From: Rhodobacterales bacterium UBA7416
GTDB taxonomy: Bacteria > Pseudomonadota > Alphaproteobacteria > Rhodobacterales > Rhodobacteraceae
NCBI GenBank assembly: GCA_002469545.1
Contig: DKMK01000112.1
Location: 1 to 32,798 of the forward strand
Direction of reading: 5' to 3'
Length of the DNA stretch: 32,798 bases
Shown: piece by piece, positions 23,128-32,197 of the stretch
Layout: every line of letters begins with the position of its first letter
Numbering within the stretch: position 1 is the first letter of the stretch
Position numbers and translations under genes: made by a program
Notes under the pieces: generated by a model
Databases searched by the model: none
What the model was told of the DNA's origin: nothing
What the model saw: the letters and a program-made list of their open reading frames with translations, nothing else

Positions 23128-24250
23128 TTGGCTAAACAAGCCAGAAATAATTGCGGTTATGAATGCACTGCAAGCCCAAGGGAACCAAGCCTTGTTTGTT
23201 GGCGGATGCGTACGCAATGGACTGTTGAACGTTCCTTGTACCGACATTGATATCTCTACGGATGCCCGCCCTGAGCAAACGATCGTGTTGGCCAAGAATG
23301 CTGGGTTGAAGGCCGTACCGACGGGGATTGATCACGGTACGATTACAATTTTGGTTAACGGTGAACCATTCGAAGTGACTAGTTTTCGCAAAGATGTGGA
23401 AACAGATGGACGTCGCGCTGTTGTTGCTTTTTCTGACGATATTATGGATGACGCACGGCGGCGTGATTTTACGATGAATGCGATTTATGCGCGTGCTGAT
23501 GGCGCTGTGGTTGATCCATTAAACGGGTTACCCGATTTAAAGGCGCGCCATGTGCGGTTCATTGAAAATGCCGACCAGCGCATTGCAGAGGATTTTTTGC
23601 GGATCTTACGATTTTTTCGATTTACAGCGCAGTATGGTGATCCTGCATTGGGAATTGATGAAGACGGATTGGCGGCTTGCGCCGCTGGTTTGAATGGGCT
23701 GGAGACATTGGCCAAGGAACGTATCGGCGCCGAGATGCGTAAGATTTTAGGGGTTAGTAACCCTGCACCGGTGTTGTCTGCCATGGAACACGCAGGTGTA
23801 TTATCGCGCATTTTAGAGGGTGCGAGCGCCAAATTCATTCCAATTCTTGCACATATCGAACGAAATGAGCAAATTCATTGGATTACACGTTTGGCTGTTT
23901 TGGGCGGCGCGGATCAAGTGAATGCTTTACGCTTAACCAAAGTTGAAGCCGCGCAGTTGCGGGCAATTAAAAAAGTTATGGAAACAGGAATGCGGCCCAG
24001 TGCGGCGGCATTTGAATATGGTGAACTGGTTGCACGTTCCAGTGCATTAGCATTGGCGGCAATGTGTGAAACCGTGCCAGCAGCGGATTTAGAGGAAATG
24101 ATTTCGCGTGGATTGGCCGTCGTTTTTCCAATTTCAGCACGTGATTTACCCACCTTAAAGGGCAAAGAGTTGGGTGATGCGTTGCGCGTGTCGCGAACAC
24201 GATGGATCGCATCCGAATTTGAATTGAGCAAAGAGGAATTATTGGCATGA
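23108..24250 (+). CDS. CCA tRNA nucleotidyltransferase/poly(A) polymerase family
   Basis: The 380 residues have the class II nucleotidyltransferase head: LFVGGCVRNGLLNVPCTDID with catalytic DIDISTD, then RRRDFTMNAIYARADGAVVDP and the RNA-binding ADQRIAEDFLRILRFFRFTA. The usual GGxVRD reads GGCVRN here, with Asn replacing Asp. This family either adds CCA to tRNA 3' ends or polyadenylates RNA; in this lineage CCA addition is the likely role. The start overlaps the previous gene by 20 bases; a second ATG follows at once. The stop overlaps the next gene as ATGA. Confidence 0.93.
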   Translation: MMKLSVDWLNKPEIIAVMNALQAQGNQALFVGGCVRNGLLNVPCTDIDISTDARPEQTIVLAKNAGLKAVPTGIDHGTITILVNGEPFEVTSFRKDVETDGRRAVVAFSDDIMDDARRRDFTMNAIYARADGAVVDPLNGLPDLKARHVRFIENADQRIAEDFLRILRFFRFTAQYGDPALGIDEDGLAACAAGLNGLETLAKERIGAEMRKILGVSNPAPVLSAMEHAGVLSRILEGASAKFIPILAHIERNEQIHWITRLAVLGGADQVNALRLTKVEAAQLRAIKKVMETGMRPSAAAFEYGELVARSSALALAAMCETVPAADLEEMISRGLAVVFPISARDLPTLKGKELGDALRVSRTRWIASEFELSKEELLA

Positions 24251-24855
24251 CAATATCCACACTTTTGTCGCTGTTTGGTTTTGCGATGGTTGCAGGTTGG
24301 ACACCTGGGCCGAACAATGCGTTGGTTGCGACCAGTGGTGCACAGTTTGGATTTCGCCGCACGTTTCCACATGTTGCGGGCATCGGTATTGGATTTCCTT
24401 TCATGGTGTTTTGCATTTCGTTAGGCTTGGGCGCGATTTTCCAGCAAAGCGCAATCGTTCGCGAAACATTGCGTTTTGTCGGCGTTGTCGTTTTGTTGTG
24501 GTTTGCATGGAAGGTCGCAACATCAGGCAAACCAAATGCCCAAAGTGGGCGGGGACGACCGTTTACATTTTTGGAATCTGCGTCATTTCAGTGGATAAAT
24601 CCCAAGGGTTGGATTATGGCAATCAGCATTTCAAGCCAGTTTGCAGATCCCGCAAGGCCCGTTTTCTCATCCACGGTTATCGCCAGTGTGTTTTTGTTTG
24701 TCGGTTTTTCGTCTGCATCAGGGTGGACGTTGTTTGGCACAGCAATGCAGAGATGGTTAACCACAGATGCACGCGCCAATGCGTTTAATTGGACCATGGC
24801 GGCGATGTTATTGTTGTCTGTCTTTTTGATTGCATCCAGCCGCTTGAACGTATGA
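24247..24855 (+). CDS. LysE-family amino-acid exporter (first of two)
   Basis: This 202-residue inner-membrane protein has about six segments. The N-terminal GWTPGPNNALVATSGAQFGF is the LysE/RhtB signature, and FQWINPKGWIMA is the conserved central loop motif. Family members export basic amino acids, threonine, homoserine lactones and similar solutes by proton exchange; this one's substrate is unknown. It is coupled by ATGA to both neighbours. The next gene is a paralogue with the same motifs. Confidence 0.93.
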   Translation: MTISTLLSLFGFAMVAGWTPGPNNALVATSGAQFGFRRTFPHVAGIGIGFPFMVFCISLGLGAIFQQSAIVRETLRFVGVVVLLWFAWKVATSGKPNAQSGRGRPFTFLESASFQWINPKGWIMAISISSQFADPARPVFSSTVIASVFLFVGFSSASGWTLFGTAMQRWLTTDARANAFNWTMAAMLLLSVFLIASSRLNV

Positions 24856-25430
24856 TACCAGCCCTTCAACTGTTCTTGTTTGCCGGGTTGTTTTCACCTG
24901 GGCCGAATGTTGTTTTATTAATTACGTCCGGCGCGCGATTTGGATTACGCGCGACATTGCCGCATTTGTTCGGCGTGGTTGTTGGTGTCGGCATCATTGG
25001 TGGCGTTACTGGTTTTGGTGTTGGCGGCCTGTTGTTAGCCTTCCCAGTATTGGAAATGGCGTTGATGGTTCTGTCGGTTTGTTGGATTTTATGGATGGCG
25101 TTCAATTTATGGAAATCCAGTGTTGCAAAACCAAGCGGCACAGATCGACCGATGACGTTTGTACAGGCCATTCTTTTTCAATGGGTAAATCCAAAAATTT
25201 GGGCTGTGGCTGTGGCTGCGACTGCCTACTTGATCGGTACAAGCCCTGCCCATCAGGCGTTTGAAATTGGATTTAGCATGTCTTGTGTGAATTTGTTTGT
25301 CTGCTTTTTCTGGACAAGCTTTGGGCATCTGTTATCTGGCGTGTTAAGCGGGCCGTTGGCACGCAAATTCTTTTTCCGCGCGATGGCTGGCCTGTTGGCC
25401 CTATCTGCGGTTTTATTGGTGGTGAAATAA
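24852..25430 (+). CDS. LysE-family amino-acid exporter (second of two)
   Basis: This 192-residue protein of about six segments has LFSPGPNVVLLITSGARFGL near the start and FQWVNPKIWAVAVAATAYL in the middle, matching its upstream neighbour at the family motifs but differing elsewhere. The two may form a heteromeric exporter or handle different substrates. The start is the ATG at 24852 (ATGA with the previous stop); the longer open frame from 24789 only overlaps that gene. The stop TAA shares its last A with the next ATG. Confidence 0.93.
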   Translation: MIPALQLFLFAGLFSPGPNVVLLITSGARFGLRATLPHLFGVVVGVGIIGGVTGFGVGGLLLAFPVLEMALMVLSVCWILWMAFNLWKSSVAKPSGTDRPMTFVQAILFQWVNPKIWAVAVAATAYLIGTSPAHQAFEIGFSMSCVNLFVCFFWTSFGHLLSGVLSGPLARKFFFRAMAGLLALSAVLLVVK

Positions 25431-26659
25431 TGGCTGAGTATACAGTTCATAAGTTGGGTCAATTAGGCGACGGGGTCATCGATGACCCGATGGGCGAGAT
25501 TTTTGCCCCCTTTACCCTGCCCGGTGAACGCATTGAGGGTGACGTGGAGCGCGGGCGTATTGCTGCGGCCAAGATCATTGAACCTGTGGCTGATCGCATA
25601 AAACCAGCGTGTAAGCATTTCAAAATCTGTGGTGGCTGTTCAATGCAGCACGCCTCTGATGAACTGTTGGCGACATGGAAAGTGGACAAAACAAAAGAAG
25701 CGTTGTCGTTGGCCGGTTTGACGCCTGTGTTCCGTCCAATCATTACCTCACCGCCACAATCACGTCGTCGTGCAACCTTTGCGGCCAAGCGCACCAAAAA
25801 AGGTGCGATGGTCGGTTTTCATGGACGCGCATCAGACACGATTGTTGAGATTACAGAATGCCCTGTTTCTGATCCCGCATTGATGGCTGGCATGGATGCG
25901 TTTGCGCAGTTCGCCCGTTTAGGTACATCACGCAAAGCAGTTTTGCGCATATCTGCAACAACATCCCTACACGGTTTGGATGTCAAAATTGAAAACGGAA
26001 AAGAACTGTCGCCAACAGAAATCGCACAGTTTGCGCAAATTGCCAGTGCGTACAAAATTCTGCGCTTGATGTGGAACGATGATGTAATCGCGCAATCCGA
26101 CCCGCCGAGCCAAGCCATGGGCGCTGCCCAAGTGGTGCCGCCAAGTGGTGCATTTTTACAAGCGACTGATGCTGGTGAAGCCGCGTTGGTTTCGACGGTT
26201 TTGGAAATTGTCGGCAATGCTAAACGTGTGACTGATCTGTTCGCAGGTTGCGGTACATTTGCATTACCAATTGCCAGTCAAGCAGCGGTTCACGCCGTTG
26301 AAGGTGAGCGGCCAATGATGGATGCGTTGAATGCAGGTTGGCGCAATGCGGGTGGATTGCACGATGTGCGTGTGGAAACACGTGACCTGTTTCGCCGTCC
26401 ATTGATGATTGATGAATTCAAGAAGGTCGACGCCGTTGTAATCGATCCACCGCGTGCTGGGGCGGCATCACAAATTGCTGAGCTGGCGAAATCCGACGTG
26501 GCGCGCATTGCATTTGTATCGTGTAACCCAGCAACATTCGCGCGCGATGCACGCGTGTTGGTGGATGGTGGATATGAGTTGGATTGGGTTCAAGTCATTG
26601 ATCAATTTTTGTGGAACCCACATGTTGAGTTGGTCGCACAGTTTACCAAACAAAAGTAA
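25430..26659 (+). CDS. TrmA/RlmD-type RNA 5-methyluridine methyltransferase (Fe-S)
   Basis: The 409 residues begin with a TRAM-like beta domain (about 1-50). The 4Fe-4S ligands C61, C67 and C70 (CKHFKICGGC) come next, with a fourth near 139 (ITECPVSDP). The C-terminal SAM domain has VTDLFAGCGTFALPIA, then VVIDPPRAGA, and the catalytic FVSCNPATFARD. These enzymes methylate uridine C5 in rRNA or tRNA; which RNA cannot be decided. The start at 25430 shares TAATG with the exporter stop. An open frame back to 25283 overlaps the exporter and is not coding. Confidence 0.95.
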   Translation: MAEYTVHKLGQLGDGVIDDPMGEIFAPFTLPGERIEGDVERGRIAAAKIIEPVADRIKPACKHFKICGGCSMQHASDELLATWKVDKTKEALSLAGLTPVFRPIITSPPQSRRRATFAAKRTKKGAMVGFHGRASDTIVEITECPVSDPALMAGMDAFAQFARLGTSRKAVLRISATTSLHGLDVKIENGKELSPTEIAQFAQIASAYKILRLMWNDDVIAQSDPPSQAMGAAQVVPPSGAFLQATDAGEAALVSTVLEIVGNAKRVTDLFAGCGTFALPIASQAAVHAVEGERPMMDALNAGWRNAGGLHDVRVETRDLFRRPLMIDEFKKVDAVVIDPPRAGAASQIAELAKSDVARIAFVSCNPATFARDARVLVDGGYELDWVQVIDQFLWNPHVELVAQFTKQK

Positions 26660-26689
26660 AATTTTAACAGATAGATTTTAGTACCAGTT

Positions 26690-27469
26690 ATGACTTCTTT
26701 TCGAACACGTTTGGCCGGTTGGCTGGATGCTCCGCGCATTCGTTACAGTATTTTAGCAATTATTATTGTGAACGCCGTCATTTTGGGAATGGAAACATCG
26801 CCCAGCTTGATGGCTGACTATGGCGATTTACTGCATACGTTGGACAACATCTGTTTGGCGGTTTTTGTAGCCGAGTTGGTTTTGAAGTTGTTTGCCAAGG
26901 GGTTCGCATTTTTTCGCGACCCATGGAACCTGTTCGATTTCTGTGTGATTGGCATATCACTGGCCCCTGCATCCGAGGGATTATCAGTATTAAGGGCATT
27001 GCGTATTTTGCGTGTATTGCGTGCCTTATCGTTCGCCCCGCGATTACGCCGCACCATCGAAGGTTTCATTGGCGCCCTGCCCGGCATGTCATCCGTGATC
27101 ATTTTGATGGCAATCATCTTTTATATCGGGGCGGTCATTTCCACCAAGTTATTTGCGTCAGAGTTCGGATTGTGGTTCGGATCAATTGGCAAATCGGCCT
27201 ATACGCTGTTTCAAATTATGACATTGGAAAGTTGGTCGATGGGCATCGTGCGCCCCGTGATGGAAGTGTATCCAAGCGCGTGGTTGTTTTTCGTACCGTT
27301 CATTTTGATCACCAGTTTCGCGGTGGTTAATGTGCTGGTTGGTTTAATCGTGAATTCCATGCACGAAGCCCATTCCGAAGAGGAAACAGTAGCAACGGAT
27401 GCGTATCGCGATGATGTTTTGAACCAGCTGAAAGCCATGTCAAAACGTTTGGACGAATTAGAAGGTTAG
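26690..27469 (+). CDS. BacNav-type voltage-gated sodium channel
   Basis: The 259 residues comprise one six-segment channel subunit (active as a tetramer). S4 has gating arginines at every third position: R102, R105, R108 and R111 in LRALRILRVLRALSF. The pore loop has the sodium selectivity filter TLESW (178-182). S6 ends VVNVLVGLIVNSM and leads to an acidic, coiled-coil C-terminal tail, as in NaChBac relatives. Such channels are known from marine Roseobacter strains (for example NavSp from Silicibacter). The start at 26690 lacks a clear Shine-Dalgarno sequence. Its TAG stop shares TTAG with the dxs stop on the other strand. Confidence 0.96.
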   Translation: MTSFRTRLAGWLDAPRIRYSILAIIIVNAVILGMETSPSLMADYGDLLHTLDNICLAVFVAELVLKLFAKGFAFFRDPWNLFDFCVIGISLAPASEGLSVLRALRILRVLRALSFAPRLRRTIEGFIGALPGMSSVIILMAIIFYIGAVISTKLFASEFGLWFGSIGKSAYTLFQIMTLESWSMGIVRPVMEVYPSAWLFFVPFILITSFAVVNVLVGLIVNSMHEAHSEEETVATDAYRDDVLNQLKAMSKRLDELEG

Positions 27470-29394
27470 CCGCGCTTTGCCAAGGTTGCGACGCCGAGTG
27501 TTTCCAAAACTTTTGCTTCGATTTCGGGGGCATTCATGGCAGCGTTTTCGTACATTTGCGCAGGTGTGTCTTGGTCCAGGAATGTGTCTGGGAAAACCAT
27601 TGAGCGGAATTTAAGCCCGTTATCAAACACACCTTCGTCCGCCAATAATTGCATAACGTGACTGCCAAAGCCGCCAACGGCACCCTCTTCGATTGTGATC
27701 AATGCTTCGTGGTTTTGGGCCAAATCCAAAATCATGTCGCGATCCAGTGGTTTGGCAAAACGTGCATCGGCGATTGTTGGTGTGATACCTTTGGCCGCCA
27801 GTTTTTCGGCAGCTTTTTCGACTTCTTGTAGGCGTGCGCCAAATGATAGGATTGCGACCTTTGATCCCGTTTGGATCATGCGGCCTTTGCCGATTTCCAG
27901 AACGGTTCCGCGTTCGGGCAGATCAATGCCAACGCCTGATCCACGTGGGAAACGAAATGCGCTGGGGCGGTCGTTTATAGATGTTGCTGTTGCAACCATG
28001 TGCATCAGTTCCGCTTCGTCAGCGGCGGCCATGACGACGAAATCTGGAAGGTTCGCCAAAAATGCAATGTCAAAACTACCTGCATGTGTCGCGCCATCTG
28101 CGCCAACCAAACCAGCGCGATCAATCGCGAAGCGAACGGGTAAGCGTTGTAGGGCCACGTCGTGTACGATTTGATCGTAGCCGCGTTGCAAAAATGTGGA
28201 GTAGAGCGCGCAAAATGGTTTCATACCACCCGCAGCCATACCGGCGCAAAATGTAACCGCGTGTTGTTCGGCGATGCCCACATCAAACGTGCGGCTGGGA
28301 TATTGTTCTGCGAATAGATCCAAGCCTGTGCCGTCAGGCATGGCGGCAGTGACGGCAGTAATTTTGTCGTCTGCGGCGGCTTCCGCAATTAAAGCTTGGG
28401 CGAATACTTTGGTATAACTGGGTGCGTTTGATGGTGCTTTGTGTTGTTTGCCTGATAAGACATCGAATTTTGCTACACCGTGGTATTTATCTGATGATGC
28501 TTCTGCGGGGGCATAGCCTTTGCCTTTTTGCGTGATCGCGTGGATCAGAATTGGGCCGGTCGCGCGTTCCTTAACGGTACGTAGAACATTCAACAGTTGT
28601 TCCATATCGTGACCGTCAATCGGGCCGATATAGGAAAAACCAAGCTGTTCAAACATTGTCCCGCCAACAGTCATATGTTTTAGCATATCGCGGGCACGTT
28701 TTGCCCCGTCTTGGAACGGTGATGGTAGCAATGAAACAGCGCCTTTAGCGGCGGCTTTGAGCTCTTGGAATGGTTCACCTGCGTACAGGCGAGACAGGTA
28801 TGTCGACATGGCACCAACGGGTGGCGCGATGGACATTTTGTTGTCATTCAAGATTACGATTAAGCGCTTGCCCAAATGGCCCGCGTTATTCATTGCTTCG
28901 TATGCCATGCCTGCGGACATTGAGCCGTCACCGATTACGGCGATTGCATCGCCCAACCCATGTTCAGGAGCGCCGCCCAAATCACGTGCAACTGCAAAGC
29001 CAAGGCCCGCAGAAATCGATGTTGAGCTGTGCGCCGCGCCGAACGGATCAAACGCGCTTTCTGTGCGTTTTGTGAAACCAGACAGGCCACCACCTTTACG
29101 AATGGTGCGCATTTTATCGCGACGACCTGTCAAAATTTTATGAGGGTAGCATTGGTGGCTAACGTCCCAGATCAAACGATCCTTGGGCGTATCAAAAACC
29201 GCATGAATGGCGGTAGTCAATTCAACTACACCCAGCCCAGCGCCCAGATGCCCACCCGTTTCGGACACAACTGAAATCGTTTCCGCGCGCAATTCATCCG
29301 CCAGAGCGTACAGTTGCGGGTCCGACAAATTTTTCATGTCTTCTGGTGCATTGATCCGATCAAGGATCGGGGTATGGGGGCGGTTCGCGGTCAT
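27466..29394 (-). CDS. dxs: 1-deoxy-D-xylulose-5-phosphate synthase
   Basis: This thiamine-diphosphate enzyme condenses pyruvate and glyceraldehyde 3-phosphate, the first step of the non-mevalonate isoprenoid pathway. The 642 residues are the usual length. The ThDP motif GDGSMSAGMAYEAMNNAG is intact, as are the catalytic His region VSHQCYPHKILTGR and the pyrimidine-domain DRAGLVGADGATHAG. The start at 29394 has AGGAC upstream. It follows ispA by 35 bases as the last gene of the minus-strand chain, which places two steps of isoprenoid supply together. Confidence 0.98.
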   Translation of the reverse strand: MTANRPHTPILDRINAPEDMKNLSDPQLYALADELRAETISVVSETGGHLGAGLGVVELTTAIHAVFDTPKDRLIWDVSHQCYPHKILTGRRDKMRTIRKGGGLSGFTKRTESAFDPFGAAHSSTSISAGLGFAVARDLGGAPEHGLGDAIAVIGDGSMSAGMAYEAMNNAGHLGKRLIVILNDNKMSIAPPVGAMSTYLSRLYAGEPFQELKAAAKGAVSLLPSPFQDGAKRARDMLKHMTVGGTMFEQLGFSYIGPIDGHDMEQLLNVLRTVKERATGPILIHAITQKGKGYAPAEASSDKYHGVAKFDVLSGKQHKAPSNAPSYTKVFAQALIAEAAADDKITAVTAAMPDGTGLDLFAEQYPSRTFDVGIAEQHAVTFCAGMAAGGMKPFCALYSTFLQRGYDQIVHDVALQRLPVRFAIDRAGLVGADGATHAGSFDIAFLANLPDFVVMAAADEAELMHMVATATSINDRPSAFRFPRGSGVGIDLPERGTVLEIGKGRMIQTGSKVAILSFGARLQEVEKAAEKLAAKGITPTIADARFAKPLDRDMILDLAQNHEALITIEEGAVGGFGSHVMQLLADEGVFDNGLKFRSMVFPDTFLDQDTPAQMYENAAMNAPEIEAKVLETLGVATLAKRG

Positions 29395-29429
29395 GTTTTT
29401 GTCCTAGTACCCTTGTGGAAACATTACTA

Positions 29430-30308
29430 TCACATATTTCGGTTGATAATAAACTGCGCAACTTGGCGCATTGGTTTGGCGCGGTCGCCATAGGTTGATA
29501 ATGCATCACATGCTTGGTTTACCAAATCTTGGGCACGTGTTTTAGCCTGATCCATTCCCAGCAAAGAAACAAACGTGGCTTTGCCTGCTTGGGCATCTTT
29601 TTGCAGGCGCTTACCCGCCAATTTTGCGTCACCTTCGATATCCAAAATATCGTCTTGGATTTGAAAGGCGAGGCCGATTGATTTGGCGTAAAAATGCAAT
29701 GGGGCAATGTCGTGCCCTGCCATGATTGGGCCAGCAGTCGCAGACCATTCGATGAGCGCACCAGTTTTGTTACTCTGTAGCGCTGTGATTTGCTCCAAGG
29801 TCAATGGTGTGTTGACGGTTTCTGCGGCGATATCTTGGGCTTGGCCCAGCACCATGCCTTGCATGCCTGAAGATCGCGCAAGGCCTTGGATCAGTTGTAA
29901 AACAAAGGCAGGTTCAATGTGGAGTAATTCTGACAGTAGTTCGAACGCAAGCGATTGCAATGCATCACCCGTTAAAACAGCCGTCGCATCGTCCCATTTC
30001 ACATGCACAGTTGGTTGGCCACGGCGTAAGTCATCGTTGTCCATACAAGGTAAATCATCGTGGACCAGCGAATAAGCGTGCAGGCATTCAATCGCCGCGG
30101 CAGCCTGTAATGCGGCGTCTTTGGGCACATCAAAAATCGCGGCAGAATGTACAGCCAAGAACGCGCGTAACCGTTTGCCACCGTTTAGGACGGCATGACG
30201 CATGGGATCAGTCATTTGATCATAGCCACGTATCAGCAGAGCACCCGCCAACACTTGTTCCACGTCATATGCAGTGGAAGCCAATAATGTTTTGAAATCT
30301 TGGGGCAT
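29430..30308 (-). CDS. ispA: Polyprenyl (farnesyl/geranyl) diphosphate synthase
   Basis: The 292 residues carry both aspartate-rich motifs: DDLPCMDNDD (first, FARM) and DDILDIEGDAK (second, SARM). The basic LNGGKRLRAFL segment near the N-terminus is also present. The enzyme elongates allylic diphosphates with isopentenyl diphosphate, the likely product being farnesyl diphosphate. The ATG is 4 bases after the xseB stop, with the ribosome-binding site inside the end of xseB. The order xseB-ispA-dxs is common in proteobacteria. Confidence 0.96.
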   Translation of the reverse strand: MPQDFKTLLASTAYDVEQVLAGALLIRGYDQMTDPMRHAVLNGGKRLRAFLAVHSAAIFDVPKDAALQAAAAIECLHAYSLVHDDLPCMDNDDLRRGQPTVHVKWDDATAVLTGDALQSLAFELLSELLHIEPAFVLQLIQGLARSSGMQGMVLGQAQDIAAETVNTPLTLEQITALQSNKTGALIEWSATAGPIMAGHDIAPLHFYAKSIGLAFQIQDDILDIEGDAKLAGKRLQKDAQAGKATFVSLLGMDQAKTRAQDLVNQACDALSTYGDRAKPMRQVAQFIINRNM

Positions 30309-30312
30309 AAAC

Positions 30313-30552
30313 CTAGCTTTCGAGTGGTGTTAATCCAGCGGGTTGCCCATCTGTGCCAAAGGTGATTTTGGCGACCTTTTCTTCTGCAGCTTTTAGTTTT
30401 GCTTCGCAATGTGCCTTTAGAGCTGCGCCACGTTCGTACATGGCGATGCTGTCATCTAGGGCGACTTGGCTTCCTTCGAGACGTGTTACAACGCTTTCCA
30501 GCTCTGCCATTGCCTGCTCAAAGTTCATTTCAGAAATAGGTGTATCGCTCAT
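30313..30552 (-). CDS. xseB: Exodeoxyribonuclease VII small subunit
   Basis: The 79 residues match the usual length. The whole protein is the helical XseB domain: MNFEQAMAELESVVTRLEGS, then LDDSIAMYERGAALKAHCEAKL. It partners XseA, which is not in the window, in degrading single-stranded DNA. It overlaps the histone-deacetylase-family gene as ATGA and precedes ispA by four bases. Confidence 0.97.
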   Translation of the reverse strand: MSDTPISEMNFEQAMAELESVVTRLEGSQVALDDSIAMYERGAALKAHCEAKLKAAEEKVAKITFGTDGQPAGLTPLES

Positions 30553-31484
30553 TGGGCATGCTCCATTAAAACCTTTACGTGGGCGGCCACACTGTCCGCA
30601 AGGCTGGGTAAATCATATCCACCCTCTAGAGTCGAGACGACACGTCCCCGACAGTTAAATTCCGCGAATTCACACAGCATCTGCGTGATTTGGCGAAAAT
30701 CATCAGTGCTGAAGTTCAAATTCGCCAAGGGATCGTTTTCATGCGCATCAAAGCCTGCGGATATAAACAACATTTCTGGTTTATGAGCCGCTAAGCGTGG
30801 AAAAATATCACGACTGTAGGCGGTCATCAATTCCACGCCGTTCGTATAGGGTTTCAAAGGCAGGTTGATCACATTGTCATGGGCACCTGTTTCAGATGCT
30901 TCGCCAGTGCCAGGCCATAGGGGCATTTGTTGGGAAGAGGCAAACATAATACGCGGATCGTTCCAAACCAAATCTTGGGTACCATTGCCATGGTGAACAT
31001 CGAAATCCACAATTGCGACGCGCGACAGGCCGCGCATTTCCATCGCATATTTCGCACCGATTGCCACAGTGCCAAACAGACAAAATCCCATTGGGGTTTG
31101 CGTTTCGGCGTGGTGGCCGGGAGGGCGTGTGGCGCAAAATGCGTTTTTTGCAGTGCCATCCATAACCATATCCACTGCCGCGCAAATGCCGCCAACACCG
31201 CGCATCGCGGCAGTATAGCTGTCTTTGCAAACATGGGTGTCACCATCCAAGGTTACGTGGCCTTGGGCTGGACAAGCTGCTTGAATTTTTGCGACGTAAT
31301 CCGCAGGATGTGTCAGTGTAGCCTGCTCCACCGTCCCCATTGGAGCCGTCTGGTGTGACAGAGTTGCGAATTGATCTTGTGATAAGCGTTCATTGATGAC
31401 CTGTAGGCGCGCCACCTGTTCAGGGTGTCCTGCGGGTGTGATGTGATCCATACAATCCGCATGTGTGAAAAATGCCGTCGTCAT
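30549..31484 (-). CDS. Histone-deacetylase-family (AcuC/acetylpolyamine-type) amidohydrolase
   Basis: The 311 residues show the arginase/deacetylase fold motifs: ATRPPGHHAETQTPMGFC (the His pair), VAIVDFDVHHGNGTQDL (zinc Asp and His), ISAGFDAHENDPLANL (zinc Asp) and LEGGYDLPSLADSV (the late GGY loop with the transition-state Tyr). Bacterial members deacetylate small molecules such as acetylpolyamines or proteins; the substrate is unknown. The usual FNN after GFCL reads FGT here. The start is the ATG at 31484, sharing TAATG with the response-regulator stop. A longer open frame to 31736 is antisense-like shadow within that gene. Confidence 0.93.
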   Translation of the reverse strand: MTTAFFTHADCMDHITPAGHPEQVARLQVINERLSQDQFATLSHQTAPMGTVEQATLTHPADYVAKIQAACPAQGHVTLDGDTHVCKDSYTAAMRGVGGICAAVDMVMDGTAKNAFCATRPPGHHAETQTPMGFCLFGTVAIGAKYAMEMRGLSRVAIVDFDVHHGNGTQDLVWNDPRIMFASSQQMPLWPGTGEASETGAHDNVINLPLKPYTNGVELMTAYSRDIFPRLAAHKPEMLFISAGFDAHENDPLANLNFSTDDFRQITQMLCEFAEFNCRGRVVSTLEGGYDLPSLADSVAAHVKVLMEHAQ

Positions 31485-32197
31485 TAATCTGGCGACAACA
31501 TGTAACCTGAACCGCGTACGGTTTGCAGGTAACGTGGCATTTTCGGATCTGTTTCCAATTTGCGACGCAGGCGTGTGATTTGTACGTCGACTGCGCGCTC
31601 TTGGCTTTGGACGCCATTGCGTGCCAGATCTTCGACCAGTTTGGCGCGGCTGACGGGGCTGTGTGTGGCGGCCGAGAAGATACGCATGAGCGCTGCTTCT
31701 GTTGCGGTTAGTTTCACCAATGCCTCGCCGTTCCATAATTCACCGCGCGTGACGTCGTAACGAATTTCGCCCATCTGTAGTGTTTTGGGTGGTGTCACGA
31801 CTGGTTCTTCTTTGGGGACGCGGCGCAGGATTGAATTGATGCGCAGAACCAGCTCTTTGGGCTCGAAGGGTTTCGTCAGATAATCATCTGCGCCTGCTTC
31901 GAGTCCATTGATACGTTCGTTGCTTTCGCTTTTGGCGGTTAGCAGTAAAATTGGGGTGGTTAGGGTTTTGCGCAAATCACGCGTCAGGCTTAGGCCGTCT
32001 TCGTCTGGCATCATCACATCAAGAACAATCATGTCGAATTCCAAGCCTGCCAACAAGCGCCGCGCATGAGCCGCATCGCGTGCAGCGGATACGAAAAAGC
32101 CATTGCGTGCCAGAAATTTTTGCAACAGGCCACGAATGCGTTCGTCGTCATCAACAATAAGAATATGTGCGTCTGTTAAGCCGGGGCTTAGGTTCAT
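31484..32197 (-). CDS. petR: OmpR-family response regulator (PetR-like)
   Basis: The 237 residues are a receiver domain (acidic DDD near residue 18, phospho-Asp in FDMIVLDVMMPDEDG, Lys in YLTKPFEPKE) and a C-terminal winged-helix DNA-binding domain (QERAVDVQITRLRRKLE and LQTVRGSGYML). Together with the MarR-type gene just upstream it matches the petP-petR pair of Rhodobacter, where PetR is needed for growth by photosynthesis and respiration. The symbol rests on that arrangement and length. No histidine kinase gene is adjacent. ATGA overlap with the MarR gene and TAATG with the next gene indicate coupled translation. Confidence 0.85.
   Translation of the reverse strand: MNLSPGLTDAHILIVDDDERIRGLLQKFLARNGFFVSAARDAAHARRLLAGLEFDMIVLDVMMPDEDGLSLTRDLRKTLTTPILLLTAKSESNERINGLEAGADDYLTKPFEPKELVLRINSILRRVPKEEPVVTPPKTLQMGEIRYDVTRGELWNGEALVKLTATEAALMRIFSAATHSPVSRAKLVEDLARNGVQSQERAVDVQITRLRRKLETDPKMPRYLQTVRGSGYMLSPD

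Noticed and set aside
25283..25429. Upstream extension of the RNA methyltransferase frame
   Set aside because: It overlaps the second LysE gene; the TAATG junction and the conserved N-terminus place the start at 25430.
31485..31736. N-terminal extension of the deacetylase-family frame
   Set aside because: It lies inside the response-regulator gene in another frame and is low-complexity Arg-rich; the family start MTTAFFTHADC is at 31484.
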